Assembly (NCBI GenBank): GCA_963769745.1
Contig: CAVYNB010000020.1
Span: 1 to 64,000, forward strand
DNA from: JALORV01 sp963769745
GTDB taxonomy: Bacteria > Pseudomonadota > Gammaproteobacteria > Burkholderiales > Burkholderiaceae_F
Direction of reading: 5' to 3'
DNA length: 64,000 bases
Below are positions 1 to 8,752 of this stretch, in pieces. The notes beneath the pieces are model-generated. The model had not been told where the DNA came from. It saw only the letters and a program-made list of their open reading frames with translations, and did no database searches. A program made the translations under genes and the position numbers. Position 1 is the stretch's first letter. Every line of letters begins with the position of its first letter.

Positions 1-379
1 CGCGAGCGCTGTCGCCGGCAAGGTCGAACGTGAACTCCCAGCGCCCCGGCATGTGCAGCAGCAACCCGCTCGCCCGAAATCGGCCTCCTGCTTCGGACGT
101 CACGGTCGGCGCATAGTTCATTCCGTGCCGGTGCGCCGGCATGGTGGCATCAACCTTCAGCGAGGACACCCGCTGGCCCGCCCGTTCGCACGCACTGACG
201 ACGACCGCGAAGAATTCGCCCAGCCGCAGCGGCGCGGGCTCCACCCGCCAGTCGACAACAAAGCTGCGGCCCGCAAGACGCACCGCATCCGCGCCGATCG
301 GCGCAGGCTCACAGCCGATTGCGAAGCCGTGCGCGCTGCACAGCGCGGCGATGATCACTGCGGCCCCAGACGCCCGCAC
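1..379 (-). CDS. YtkA/FixH-like secreted protein, C-terminus cut by window edge
   Basis: A GTG-started frame begins 4 bp after the stop of the upstream amidohydrolase and runs off the window edge. The N-terminus is a hydrophobic export segment (AAVIIAALCSAHGFAIGC). The body carries a DATMPAHRHGMNY motif followed by an Ala-Gly-Gly-Arg-Phe-Arg-Ala turn and LLLHMPGRWEFTF. That His/Met-rich beta-sandwich pattern is typical of YtkA-like/FixH-like domains, found in periplasmic or membrane-anchored proteins and sometimes linked to copper handling. It is the third gene of a same-strand series (GST, amidohydrolase, this gene). The start is uncertain because the ATG overlapping the previous stop opens a frame that soon terminates. 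The family call is moderately firm; the role is unknown. Confidence 0.6.
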   Translation of the reverse strand, partial: MRASGAAVIIAALCSAHGFAIGCEPAPIGADAVRLAGRSFVVDWRVEPAPLRLGEFFAVVVSACERAGQRVSSLKVDATMPAHRHGMNYAPTVTSEAGGRFRASGLLLHMPGRWEFTFDLAGDSAR

Positions 380-383
380 GCCG

Positions 384-1223
384 TCATTTGCCCAGGGCGC
401 CTGCAAACAGCGCCTCGCCGTTCCGATACGCGATCCGCTCGGCCACATCGGGGGGCAGATCGGAGAGCCAGGCCCGCGACCAGCGCGCATGCTCGACGAT
501 GAACGGCCAGCGTTCGGGCGTGAACGTGTCGGTGCCGACCATGAACCGGTCCGGAAACTCGAGCATCAGCGCGCGCCAGTCGGGATCGAGCTTGCCGTTC
601 GCGCCGTGTTCGCTGCGAAACGCCAGGTCACACCACAGGTTGCGATGCTTTCTGAGCATCGCGCGGATATCGGCGGGCGAAGCGAAGCCGGCATGCGCCC
701 AGAGGATGCGCGCCTGGGGCCACTGCATGAATTGCCGTTCGATCGCGTCTGCATCCGAGTGTGAATGCAGCACAAGTCCGTGCTTGCGGGCGAGTTCGAT
801 CATGCGCCGCGGTACGGCCAGGTCGACGTCGGCGCCGTAGATATGAAACTCGCCGATCGCGACGTAGCGGTACTTCGCCAGGCGCTCCTCCAGATAGGCA
901 ATGACGGACGGATCACGCACCCAGGTGGAAATTTCGCCACGACGACGATAGGGACGCAGTGACGGAAGGAAGACATCGGGCGCCAGCGCAACCAGTCGTT
1001 GCTGACCGTCGTCGTCGGAACTTGAAACGAGCGCACGCTTGACGCCGGCCTTGCGCACCAGGTCGAGGGCAGCCTCGGGAGGCAGCATCTCCCAGGCGTC
1101 ATGGCTGTAGTGCACGTGGGCATCGAAGATCGGCAGCCTCTCTGCAGACTGTCCGACTACCGGCATCGCGAAACAGGTGACCGCCGTGGCAGCCATCGCC
1201 GCGAGGCGGATTGGGCTCGTCAT
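384..1223 (-). CDS. secreted amidohydrolase-family (TIM-barrel) protein
   Basis: This 279-residue protein has an N-terminal signal peptide (about residues 1-27, ending near VGQSA). The mature part begins with FDAHVHY (HxH at residues 36-38), the metal-binding motif of amidohydrolase_2 enzymes. Further His/Asp positions appear in LHSHSDA, WAHAGF and MVGTDTF. The fold is therefore a metal-dependent TIM-barrel hydrolase or decarboxylase exported to the periplasm; the substrate cannot be inferred. A GGAGG sequence lies 4-5 nt before the ATG. It is 36 bp downstream of the GST gene and 4 bp upstream of the YtkA-like gene, so the three are probably co-transcribed. Confidence 0.75.
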   Translation of the reverse strand: MTSPIRLAAMAATAVTCFAMPVVGQSAERLPIFDAHVHYSHDAWEMLPPEAALDLVRKAGVKRALVSSSDDDGQQRLVALAPDVFLPSLRPYRRRGEISTWVRDPSVIAYLEERLAKYRYVAIGEFHIYGADVDLAVPRRMIELARKHGLVLHSHSDADAIERQFMQWPQARILWAHAGFASPADIRAMLRKHRNLWCDLAFRSEHGANGKLDPDWRALMLEFPDRFMVGTDTFTPERWPFIVEHARWSRAWLSDLPPDVAERIAYRNGEALFAGALGK

Positions 1224-1259
1224 CGTGCCTCCGGAGGCGACATTCGGTTGGACGACGCG

Positions 1260-1889
1260 TCAGCGAAAGGTTCCGGACCCGTGCGGCGCCGCCATGAAGG
1301 CCGGCAGTTCCTCGGCACGTTCGGAAACCAGTTGCAGGTTCGGGTGGTTTGCAGCCAGCACCAGTTCCGGCAGGGTCTGCTGCGTGAAGTGCCAGGCGAC
1401 TGCCGTCGAGATGCCCGCCTGATCGATCGCACTGGACGATACCGAGAGGGGGCGCGCTCGCAGCTCACCTTCAAGCGCTTCGTAGGCGGCCCGCAGCTGT
1501 CCCGTGACCCGCGCAATCCACGGCTCGTGCCACTTGTCTTCCGGCCGCAGACTGCGTTCATAAATGATCTGCACGCTCTTTTCGCAGGCTGCCAGCGACA
1601 GACCGATCAGGCGGAGCGCATGCTGGCGGGCGGCGAGGTCCGTCGGCATGAGGCTGCGCCGGGGAGCTGCGAGCGCTTCCGCGTACTCGAGGATCAGGGT
1701 CGAATCCATCAGCACTTCGCCGTCATCGCAGACCAGCGATGGCGCCTTGACGACCGGGTTGACCTTGCGGAACTCATCGAAATTGCGGAAGACCGAGACC
1801 GACCGGTGCTCGAACTGCAACCCCAGCAGCTGCAGGGAAATCGCCACGCGGCGCACGTAGGGTGAGTCAAGCATGCCGACGAGTACCAA
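1260..1889 (-). CDS. glutathione S-transferase family protein
   Basis: The 209-residue protein begins with a thioredoxin-fold GST N-terminal domain: MVLVGMLDSPYVRRVAI, a Val-Lys-Ala-Pro (cis-Pro) segment near residue 47, and the glutathione-contacting DSTLILEY motif near residue 62. An all-helical C-terminal domain follows. Length and architecture are normal for bacterial GSTs. Enzymes of this class conjugate or reduce electrophiles with glutathione in the cytoplasm; the substrate is unknown. It is the first gene of the leftward GST-amidohydrolase-YtkA series. The 254 bp upstream (1890-2143) separate it from the divergent sorbosone-dehydrogenase-like gene and hold no other gene I can recognise. 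Confidence 0.85.
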   Translation of the reverse strand: MVLVGMLDSPYVRRVAISLQLLGLQFEHRSVSVFRNFDEFRKVNPVVKAPSLVCDDGEVLMDSTLILEYAEALAAPRRSLMPTDLAARQHALRLIGLSLAACEKSVQIIYERSLRPEDKWHEPWIARVTGQLRAAYEALEGELRARPLSVSSSAIDQAGISTAVAWHFTQQTLPELVLAANHPNLQLVSERAEELPAFMAAPHGSGTFR

Positions 1890-2143
1890 GGGTTTCCTCC
1901 GAGGTGATCAATGAGCGCCTTCGCTCGATTCATCGCAGTTGCCGACGGTAACCGCAGCACGAGCGGCTGACAATCTATGGAGCTGCACTACCCGTATCCA
2001 GGCCCTGCTCGCGCCTTCGCGGGATGCGCCAGCCCGCTCGCTGCACGCCCGATTGCCGTTACCCGGTCAGCTACCTAGACTGCGCTCGTCGCACGCATGG
2101 CGTGTGACCACAGAAAACAACTGGGACTCAACGGGAGAAACAC

Positions 2144-3410
2144 ATGAATCCGGTCTGGAAGGCGACTGCCATTGCGGTTGCGTTGGCGGTCGGCAGCGTC
2201 GCCAACGTACAGCGCTCAGCAGAACATCGAGAAGCTCAAGCAGATGAGAGCCTCGGGCACGGACCCGAACATCCCGTCCGTACCGCAGACAGGCAAGAAC
2301 GCCGATGCCCTGCGCGAGAATCTGAAGCGCGTCAAGCTGCCTCCCGGGTTCAAGATCGAACTGTTTGCGATCGTCCCGGATGCGCGGCACATGGCGATCG
2401 CGCCGAGCACCAACATGCTGTTCGTCGGCACGCGCAAGACGGCGGTGTGGGCGGTGACCGATCGCAACAGCGACTACGTGGCCGACGAGGTCAAGCAATT
2501 CGCTCCCTCGCTGAAATTCAGCGTTCCTAACGGCGTGTGCTGGACCAAGGACGGCTTCCTGATCGTGGTCGAACACAACCGCGTGCTCAACTTCCCGGCC
2601 GCCGAGTTCTTCTATGAAGGTCCCGACGTCGCGGTGATCGAGGTGGTGCCGCAGGGCAAGCTCATTCCGGAGGAGGAAGAGTCGTACAACCACCACGCGC
2701 GCACCTGTCGCGTCGGGCCCGACGGCATGCTCTACATCACGCTCGGCCAGCCGTTCAACGTGCAGCCGCGCGACAAGATCGCGCTGTTCAACAAGGTGGG
2801 TATCGGCGGCATCGTGCGCATGAATCCGTTCGACGGCAGCAAGCGCGAGGTCTACGCGACCGGAATCCGCAATTCGGTGGGCATCGACATCAGTCCGAAG
2901 GACGGCTCGGTCTGGTTCACCGACAACCAGACCGACGGGATGGGTGACGACATTCCCGCGGGCGAATTGAACCGCGCCACCAAGCCGGGCCAGTTCTTCG
3001 GTTATCCGTGGAAACAGGGCAAGACGCGCATCACCGAGCACGGCTACGACAAGGACCCATTGCCGGCCAACATCACCGATCCGCAGGTCTACATGGACGC
3101 GCATGCGGCTGACCTGGGCCTGACGCACTACACCGGCAAGCAGTTCCCGGCGAAGTACCAGGGCGGCATTTTCTCTGCACAGCACGGCTCTTGGAATCGC
3201 ACCACGCCAATCGGCGCACGCATCATGTTCACTTCGCTCAAGGCCGACGGCACGGCTGACAAGACCGAAGTGTTCGCCGACGGCTGGTTGGACAGCACCA
3301 CCGGAACCTATCGCGGGCGGCCAGTCGACGTTGCGGTGATGAAGGACGGTTCGTTGCTGGTGTCAGATGACTTCGCGGGCGCCATTTACCGCATCTCGTA
3401 CCAGCCCTGA
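2144..3410 (+). CDS. sorbosone dehydrogenase-like (PQQ-type beta-propeller) protein, apparent frameshift
   Basis: The body (from about 2207) is a soluble beta-propeller of the sorbosone/glucose dehydrogenase family. Features include KLPPGFKIELFA, the repeated blade pattern, YNHHARTCRVGPDGMLY, YATGIRNSVGIDISP, WFTDNQTDGMGDD and a C-terminal LLVSDDFAGAIYRI. Such proteins oxidise sugars or aldehydes in the periplasm, commonly with PQQ. The start at 2144 has a good GGAGA site and encodes a signal peptide (MNPVWKATAIAVALAVGSVA), but that frame is offset by one base from the body. Removing one base near 2204 joins them as ...GSVATYSAQQNIEKL, so I treat it as one gene with a probable sequence error. 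A small cytochrome c gene follows 4 bp later, a plausible electron acceptor. Confidence 0.75.
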
Positions 3411-3414
3411 GCGC

Positions 3415-3762
3415 ATGCCTTGTCGTTTTTGGACCGCCGTCGCCGTACTTGCGACGGCGGTTTCTGCAATGCTCGGCAGTGCACACGACGCGGCTGCGCA
3501 GGACCTCACGGCCGGGCGCCGCAAGGCGATCGCGTGCCAGAACTGCCATGGCATGGACGGCATCGCCAAGTTGCCGGATGCGCCGCACCTGGCGGGCCAG
3601 CCTGCTCCTTACCTGGTTCGCTCGTTGCGGGCCTACCGCTCCGGAGAGCGTCGCAACGAGGTGATGTCGATCGCAGCCAAATCGCTGACTGACGACGACA
3701 TCCGCGATCTGGCGGCGTACTACGCCGCGATACAAATCGAAGTGAAGTCGATTCCGCAGTAG
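3415..3762 (+). CDS. secreted class I cytochrome c (c553-like)
   Basis: This 115-residue protein has a signal peptide (hydrophobic stretch AVAVLATAVSAM, cleavage after AHDAAA) and one haem-attachment motif, CQNCH, followed by GMDGIAKLPDAPHLAGQ. A Met in NEVMSIAAKSL is the likely distal ligand, and the C-terminal LTDDDIRDLAAYYA helix is standard for this family. The ATG at 3415 lies 4 bp after the preceding stop and places the signal peptide correctly; a longer frame from 3367 would add an implausible leader. Translational proximity suggests that it takes electrons from the sorbosone-dehydrogenase-like protein (inference). Confidence 0.85.
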   Translation: MPCRFWTAVAVLATAVSAMLGSAHDAAAQDLTAGRRKAIACQNCHGMDGIAKLPDAPHLAGQPAPYLVRSLRAYRSGERRNEVMSIAAKSLTDDDIRDLAAYYAAIQIEVKSIPQ

Positions 3763-3845
3763 AGCGGAGGTCTCGGCAGGCGTCGACGCGAGCAAGGGCG
3801 CTGCAATCTTCATCGTCCAGCGGCGGGTGTTCCCGGCACGGACGT

Positions 3846-3871
3846 GGCGAACGCACTCGTGTGCGTTCGCC
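3846..3871. terminator. hairpin between convergent genes
   Basis: An 11-bp perfect stem (GGCGAACGCAC / GTGCGTTCGCC) with a TCGT loop lies between the convergent cytochrome c gene and phaB. There is no clear T-run, so it may act as a bidirectional transcript end or stabiliser and not as a classical intrinsic terminator. Confidence 0.5.
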
Positions 3872-3886
3872 GAGACCCCGCTTGCA

Positions 3887-4621
3887 CTACCCCATGTGCA
3901 GGCCGCCGTTGCATGAAAAGTCGGCGCCGGTGGTGAAGCCCGAATCCGGACCGGCCAGCCAGGCCACGATCGAGCCGATTTCGTCCGGCGTGCCGAGCCG
4001 CTTGACCGGGATGGTCTCGACGATCTTCTCGAGGATGGCGGGCTTGATGGCCATGACCATCTCGGTACCGATGTAGCCCGGGCTCACGGTGTTGACGGTG
4101 ACACCCTTGGAGGCCACCTCCTGCGCCAGCGCCATCGTGAAGCCGTGCATGCCGGCCTTGGCCGCCGAGTAGTTGGTCTGGCCGGCCTGGCCCTTCTCGC
4201 CATTCACGGAGCTGATCTGGATGATCCGGCCCCAGCCCTTCTCGACCATGCCCGGCACCACCTGCTTGGTGACGTTGAACATGCTGTTGAGGTTGGTGTC
4301 GATGACCGCGTCCCAGTCCTCACGCGTCATCTTCAGGAACATGCGGTCACGCGTGATGCCGGCGTTGTTGACCAGCACGTCGATCTGGCCGTGTTCGGCG
4401 ATTGACTTCTGGAATGCCTCGGTCGTGCTGTTCCAGTCCCCGACGTTTCCGACCGAGGCATAGAACGTGTAGCCGAGCGCCTTCTGCTCACCCAGCCACT
4501 TGTTGAAGTCGCGGGTCGGACCGCAGCCGGCGATGACCTTGAAGCCTTCCTTGTGCAAGCGCTGGCAGATCGCCGTGCCGATACCGCCCATGCCGCCCGT
4601 TACGTATGCCACCTTTGCCAT
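3887..4621 (-). CDS. phaB: acetoacetyl-CoA reductase
   Basis: PhaB reduces acetoacetyl-CoA to (R)-3-hydroxybutyryl-CoA with NADPH, the second step of polyhydroxybutyrate synthesis. The 244-residue protein is a short-chain dehydrogenase: the nucleotide-binding TGGMGGIG motif is at residues 8-15, NNAG at 85-88, and the catalytic residues are Ser138, Tyr151 and Lys155 in SSVNG...YSAAK. Length matches the family (about 246). It is the last gene of the leftward phaC-phaA-phaB set, 127 bp after phaA. No phaR-type regulator follows it; the next gene is the convergent cytochrome c. Confidence 0.95.
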   Translation of the reverse strand: MAKVAYVTGGMGGIGTAICQRLHKEGFKVIAGCGPTRDFNKWLGEQKALGYTFYASVGNVGDWNSTTEAFQKSIAEHGQIDVLVNNAGITRDRMFLKMTREDWDAVIDTNLNSMFNVTKQVVPGMVEKGWGRIIQISSVNGEKGQAGQTNYSAAKAGMHGFTMALAQEVASKGVTVNTVSPGYIGTEMVMAIKPAILEKIVETIPVKRLGTPDEIGSIVAWLAGPDSGFTTGADFSCNGGLHMG

Positions 4622-4748
4622 TGCTGTCTCCGCATGTTGTTAACTGCTGTTGTAGTCGGATCGGACGCCAGGTTGCCCCAGGCCCGACCCGCAAAACGCA
4701 CTCGGCCGCGTGCAACTGCGACGCGCGCGCGCGTACACGACCGACCGG

Positions 4749-5939
4749 CTATCGCTCGACCGTTAGTGCCACACCCATCCCACCACCGATACAGAGCGCT
4801 GCGAGACCCTTCTTCGAATCGCGGCGCTTCATCTCGTGCAGCAGGCTGACCAGTACGCGCGCGCCTGAGGCACCGATCGGGTGTCCCAGCGCAATCGCGC
4901 CGCCATTGACGTTGATCTTGTCCTTGAACGGTGCCTTGTCCCAGCCGAGATCCTTGTTGACGGCGCAGGCCTGGGCTGCGAATGCCTCGTTGAGTTCCAT
5001 CAGGTCGAGCTGTTCTGCCTTCCAGCCGGACTTCTCGAGGGCCTTGCGCGACGCGGGCGCCGGACCCATGCCCATCAGCGCCGGATCGACGCCGGCCGAT
5101 GCGAAGCTGACGATGCGTGCCAGCGGCGTGAGCCCGAGAGACTTCGCCCTGTCGGCCGACATCACCAGCAACGCGGCCGCACCGTCGTTGATGCCGGAAG
5201 CATTACCGGCGGTGACCGACCCCTGCTTGTCGAATGCGGGCTTCAGACCCGCGAGCGCCTCGGCGTTCGACTTGCGGTTGATGAACTCGTCCGCATCGAA
5301 GATCACCGGATCGCCCTTGCGTTGCGGGATCGAGACCGCAACGATCTCGTCCTTGAAGCGCCCGGCATCCTGCGCTGCGGCGGCCTTGGTCTGCGAGGCC
5401 AGTGCCAGCGCATCCTGAGCCGCGCGATCGATGCCATGCGCCTTGGCGACGTTTTCCGCGGTGACTCCCATGTGGTACTGGTTGTACACGTCCCACAGCC
5501 CGTCGACGATCATGCTGTCGATGATCTTCGCGTCGCCCATGCGGAAACCGTCGCGCGAGCCGAGCATCACGTGCGGCGACGCGCTCATGTTTTCCTGACC
5601 GCCCGCAATGATGATCTGCGCATCGCCGTTGCGAATCGCCTGCGCCGCGAGCATCACGGCCTTCAGCCCCGAGCCGCACACCTTGTTGATCGTCATCGCC
5701 GGCACGCTGGCCGGCAGTCCCGCCTTCAGCGATGCCTGACGCGCCGGATTCTGGCCGCTGCCCGCGGTCAACACCTGGCCCAGGATGACTTCGTCGACCT
5801 GGTCCGGCGTCACGTTCGCGCGGCGCAGGACTTCCTTGATGACGATGGCCCCAAGTTCCGGGGCAGAGACCTTGGCGAGCGCTCCGCCAAACCGGCCGAT
5901 CGCGGTCCGTGCGGCCGCGACAATTACTGCTTCAGTCAT
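4749..5939 (-). CDS. phaA: acetyl-CoA acetyltransferase (beta-ketothiolase)
   Basis: PhaA condenses two acetyl-CoA to acetoacetyl-CoA, the first step of polyhydroxybutyrate synthesis, and also works in the reverse direction. The 396-residue protein carries the complete thiolase catalytic set: nucleophile Cys88 in KVCGSGLKAV, His353 in NGGAIALGHPIGASG, and Cys383 in ALCIGGGMG. The length is normal for the biosynthetic thiolase class. It lies between phaC (68 bp upstream) and phaB on the same strand, which supports the biosynthetic assignment over a degradative thiolase. Confidence 0.95.
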   Translation of the reverse strand: MTEAVIVAAARTAIGRFGGALAKVSAPELGAIVIKEVLRRANVTPDQVDEVILGQVLTAGSGQNPARQASLKAGLPASVPAMTINKVCGSGLKAVMLAAQAIRNGDAQIIIAGGQENMSASPHVMLGSRDGFRMGDAKIIDSMIVDGLWDVYNQYHMGVTAENVAKAHGIDRAAQDALALASQTKAAAAQDAGRFKDEIVAVSIPQRKGDPVIFDADEFINRKSNAEALAGLKPAFDKQGSVTAGNASGINDGAAALLVMSADRAKSLGLTPLARIVSFASAGVDPALMGMGPAPASRKALEKSGWKAEQLDLMELNEAFAAQACAVNKDLGWDKAPFKDKINVNGGAIALGHPIGASGARVLVSLLHEMKRRDSKKGLAALCIGGGMGVALTVER

Positions 5940-6007
5940 GACATGACTCCGATGGAGTAGTGAAACGTGCGGAACCCGACCCAGCGCGTGCGGATCGAGC
6001 TACAAGA

Positions 6008-7831
6008 CTATGCCTTTTCCTTGACGTAGCTGCCGGGGGCCGGCTCGATGGGCTTGTACTTCGCATTGCCATAGTGCCTGGGCGCGGGCTTCTGCGCACC
6101 GGCATGCCGTGACAGCCAGCGGCTCCAGTCCGGCCACCAGCTTCCCGGGTGCTCCACCGCATCGTTGAACCAGGCCTCGGAGTTGGCCGGCAGCGTGTCA
6201 TCACCGCCGATCCAGTAGTTGCGCTTGTTCTTCGATGGCGGATTGATCGCGCCGGCGATGTGCCCGCTGGCTCCGAGCACGTAGCGCACGCCGCCCGCCT
6301 TGCCATCACCGGGGAGCGCGCGCGCCGAGGCGTACGCCGCCTTCCACGGCACGATGTGGTCCTCGCGTGCCGCGAAGACATAGGTCGGCACCTTGATGCG
6401 CCCGAGGTCGACCGACTGGCCGCAGGTATGGAGCTTGCCCGGCACGCGCAGGTTGTTTTCGAGGTACATGTTGCGCAGGTACCAGGCGTACATCGGTCCC
6501 GGCAGATTCGTGCCGTCGCCGTTCCAGTACAGCAGGTCGAACGCCGGCGGTGACTTGCCCTCGAGGTAGTTGCTGACGACGTAACTCCAGACGAGATCGT
6601 TGGCACGGAGGCTCGAGAACGTGTTCGCCAGCTCGAGGCCCGGCATGATGCCGCCGCGCGCGAACTGCTGTTCGCGCAGCCGCACCTGGTTCTCGTCGAT
6701 GAAAACGTCGAGTACCCCGGCGTCCTCGAAATCGAGCAGCGCGGTCAGCATCGTCAGGCTGGTGATCGGCTTCTCGCCGCGCGCGTACATCACCGCCAGC
6801 GCGTTTGCGATCAGCGTGCCGCCGACACAGTAGCCAAGCGCATTGATCTGCTTGCTGCCCGAGATCTCCTGCGTCGCATGGATCGCCTCGATGACGCCCT
6901 TCTCGACGTAGTCCTCCCACGTGACGTGGGCCTCGGGCTTGTGCGGGTTCTTCCACGACACCACGAACACCGTGTGCCCCTGCTCGACCGCATAGCGGAT
7001 GAACGAATTCTCGGGCTGAAGGTCGAGGATGTAGAACTTGTTGATGCACGGAGGTACCAGCAGGAAGGGGCGCTCGTACACCTTGTCCGTCAACGGCTTG
7101 TACTGGATCAGCTGGAAGAGCTGCCCCTGATAGACGACCGCGCCCTCGCTGGTGGCGACGTTCTTGCCGACCTCGAACGCCGCTTCGTCGGTCTGGGTGA
7201 TCTTGCCCTTGCCGATGTCCTTCAGCAGGTTGTCGAGTCCCGCCTTCAGGCTTTCGCCGCTGGTATCGAGCAGGGTCTGCTGCGCCTTCGGGTTCAACGC
7301 GAGGAAATTGGCCGGTGATGCCGCGTCGACCCACTGTGACACCGCGAACTTCACGCGCTTGCGTGTCTTCTGGTCGCCCTGCACGCTTTCGGCGAGGCGA
7401 TTCATGAACTCCGAGTTGAGCAGGTAGGTGCGCGCGTAGAACGAGGCCAGCGAGTTCTTCTGCCAGGTCGGATCCGAGAAGCGTGCGTCGGCAATCGGCG
7501 CCGTCGTCTTTTCCGGATGCGTGAAGAAGTCGTTCCACAGTCCGACGAGACGCTGCACGTAGTCCTGCTGCATCTCCATCAGGCGCTCCGGCATCAGCGG
7601 CATCGTCGTCGGCGCGGCCGATGGCTGTAGCCACGGCAGCGCAAAATTGAACGGCTCGGTGGCGCCAAGCGCCGTCGGTGTGTCCTGCCGCGCCTTTACC
7701 GGTTCCGCGGCACGAGCCCGCGCCGGCGTTGCCTTTGTACGGCCTTTGACCGCAGTCTTGCGGCCTCCTGCACTGCGTTGCGGCGCTCGTCCGGCTGCAC
7801 GCACCGTAGCGGGAGCCTTCGTCCTGGGCAT
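6008..7831 (-). CDS. phaC: class I poly(3-hydroxyalkanoate) synthase
   Basis: PhaC polymerises (R)-3-hydroxyacyl-CoA into PHA at the granule surface. The 607-residue protein has a Lys/Arg/Ala-rich N-terminal extension (about residues 1-55), then the PhaC N-terminal domain and an alpha/beta-hydrolase core. The lipase-like box is GYCVGG (nucleophile Cys335). The conserved DLLYWNGDGTNLPG, AAREDHIVPW (catalytic Asp region) and LGASGHIAGAINPP (catalytic His region) follow. Single-subunit class I synthases are about 590 residues, so the size fits. It heads phaCAB and is 129 bp downstream of pgeF on the same strand, a layout common in betaproteobacteria. Confidence 0.96.
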   Translation of the reverse strand: MPRTKAPATVRAAGRAPQRSAGGRKTAVKGRTKATPARARAAEPVKARQDTPTALGATEPFNFALPWLQPSAAPTTMPLMPERLMEMQQDYVQRLVGLWNDFFTHPEKTTAPIADARFSDPTWQKNSLASFYARTYLLNSEFMNRLAESVQGDQKTRKRVKFAVSQWVDAASPANFLALNPKAQQTLLDTSGESLKAGLDNLLKDIGKGKITQTDEAAFEVGKNVATSEGAVVYQGQLFQLIQYKPLTDKVYERPFLLVPPCINKFYILDLQPENSFIRYAVEQGHTVFVVSWKNPHKPEAHVTWEDYVEKGVIEAIHATQEISGSKQINALGYCVGGTLIANALAVMYARGEKPITSLTMLTALLDFEDAGVLDVFIDENQVRLREQQFARGGIMPGLELANTFSSLRANDLVWSYVVSNYLEGKSPPAFDLLYWNGDGTNLPGPMYAWYLRNMYLENNLRVPGKLHTCGQSVDLGRIKVPTYVFAAREDHIVPWKAAYASARALPGDGKAGGVRYVLGASGHIAGAINPPSKNKRNYWIGGDDTLPANSEAWFNDAVEHPGSWWPDWSRWLSRHAGAQKPAPRHYGNAKYKPIEPAPGSYVKEKA

Positions 7832-7960
7832 GTCTCCTCCGATTGCGTGGCCGGTGGATCGAATGATCCTTGCGGCTCTGTGGTCGTCCAGCGATTCTCC
7901 ACATCGCGTCGAGCACGGTCAAACGGCGTCACGGCGCCATTGACCTGCATCAGCGTGCGG

Positions 7961-8752
7961 TCATGTCCGCGGTGTGCCTACATCGCCTTCGAGCCAGATC
8001 AGCGCGGCGTGCCGCCCCGTGACGCGGTCCCGGCGATGACTGTAGAAGCGACTGGCGTCGCAGGCGGTACAGACTCCGCCTCCGTAGACGGCGTCGACGC
8101 GCTCCTGAGCCAGCGCGAGGCGGCCCAGCGCGAAGAGGTCGGCACGGTACTTTCCCTCCCCCTGTTCGACGAAAGCGCCCGCGGCACCATCGAGCCGGCC
8201 GATCATCGCATCGAGCACGTCGCGGCCGACCTCGAAGTGATCCGGCCCGATGGCCGGACCGAGATAGGCAATGAGGCGGGCCGCAGCGTCGCCCATCCGC
8301 TCGCGCATTGCCCGCACCGTCGCCTGTATCACCCCGGCCGCAAGCCCGCGCCAGCCGGCATGCGCCACCCCGACACAGCGGCCCAGCTCATCGGCCAGCA
8401 GCACGGGCATGCAGTCGGCCATCAGCACGACGGCTACGGCGCCGGGCCGGTTGGCAATGGCGGCGTCCGCTTCGACGGAGCCCGTGACCTCGGCCGCGTC
8501 AGCCACCCGCGCGCCATGAACCTGTTTCAGCCAGCCCGGTTCGGCGGGAAGCAGTTCGCGCAATCGCGCCCGATTGGCCGTCACGGTCGCGGCTGCATCG
8601 CCGGAGCCGTAGCCGAGGTTCATCCCTCCGGTGTCGCCCGGTCCGCCGAAGGGCGCCGCCGAGACCCCGCCCACGCGCGTGGTGATCACGGCGCGAACGG
8701 TCCGGGGCACGGGCCAGTCGGGGAGAATCCAGTCGGGAGGCATCGCCGTCAT
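7961..8752 (-). CDS. pgeF: YfiH/PgeF-family multicopper-type polyphenol oxidase / purine nucleoside phosphorylase
   Basis: The YfiH family (also called laccase-domain or PgeF) has been linked to removal of mis-incorporated residues from cell-wall precursors and to purine nucleoside phosphorolysis. The motifs here are TTRVGGVS, LKQVHG, VVLMADCMPVLLAD, VGVAHAGWRGLAAG, YLGPAIGP, and YSHRRDRVTGRHAALIWL. The Cys and His in ADCMPV and AHAGWRG are the family's metal-site residues. The ATG at 8752 overlaps the rluD stop (ATGA), giving 263 residues, the usual length; the open frame extends about 100 codons further upstream but that part is low-complexity antisense coding. rluD-pgeF coupling is widespread in proteobacteria. 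Confidence 0.9.
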   Translation of the reverse strand: MTAMPPDWILPDWPVPRTVRAVITTRVGGVSAAPFGGPGDTGGMNLGYGSGDAAATVTANRARLRELLPAEPGWLKQVHGARVADAAEVTGSVEADAAIANRPGAVAVVLMADCMPVLLADELGRCVGVAHAGWRGLAAGVIQATVRAMRERMGDAAARLIAYLGPAIGPDHFEVGRDVLDAMIGRLDGAAGAFVEQGEGKYRADLFALGRLALAQERVDAVYGGGVCTACDASRFYSHRRDRVTGRHAALIWLEGDVGTPRT

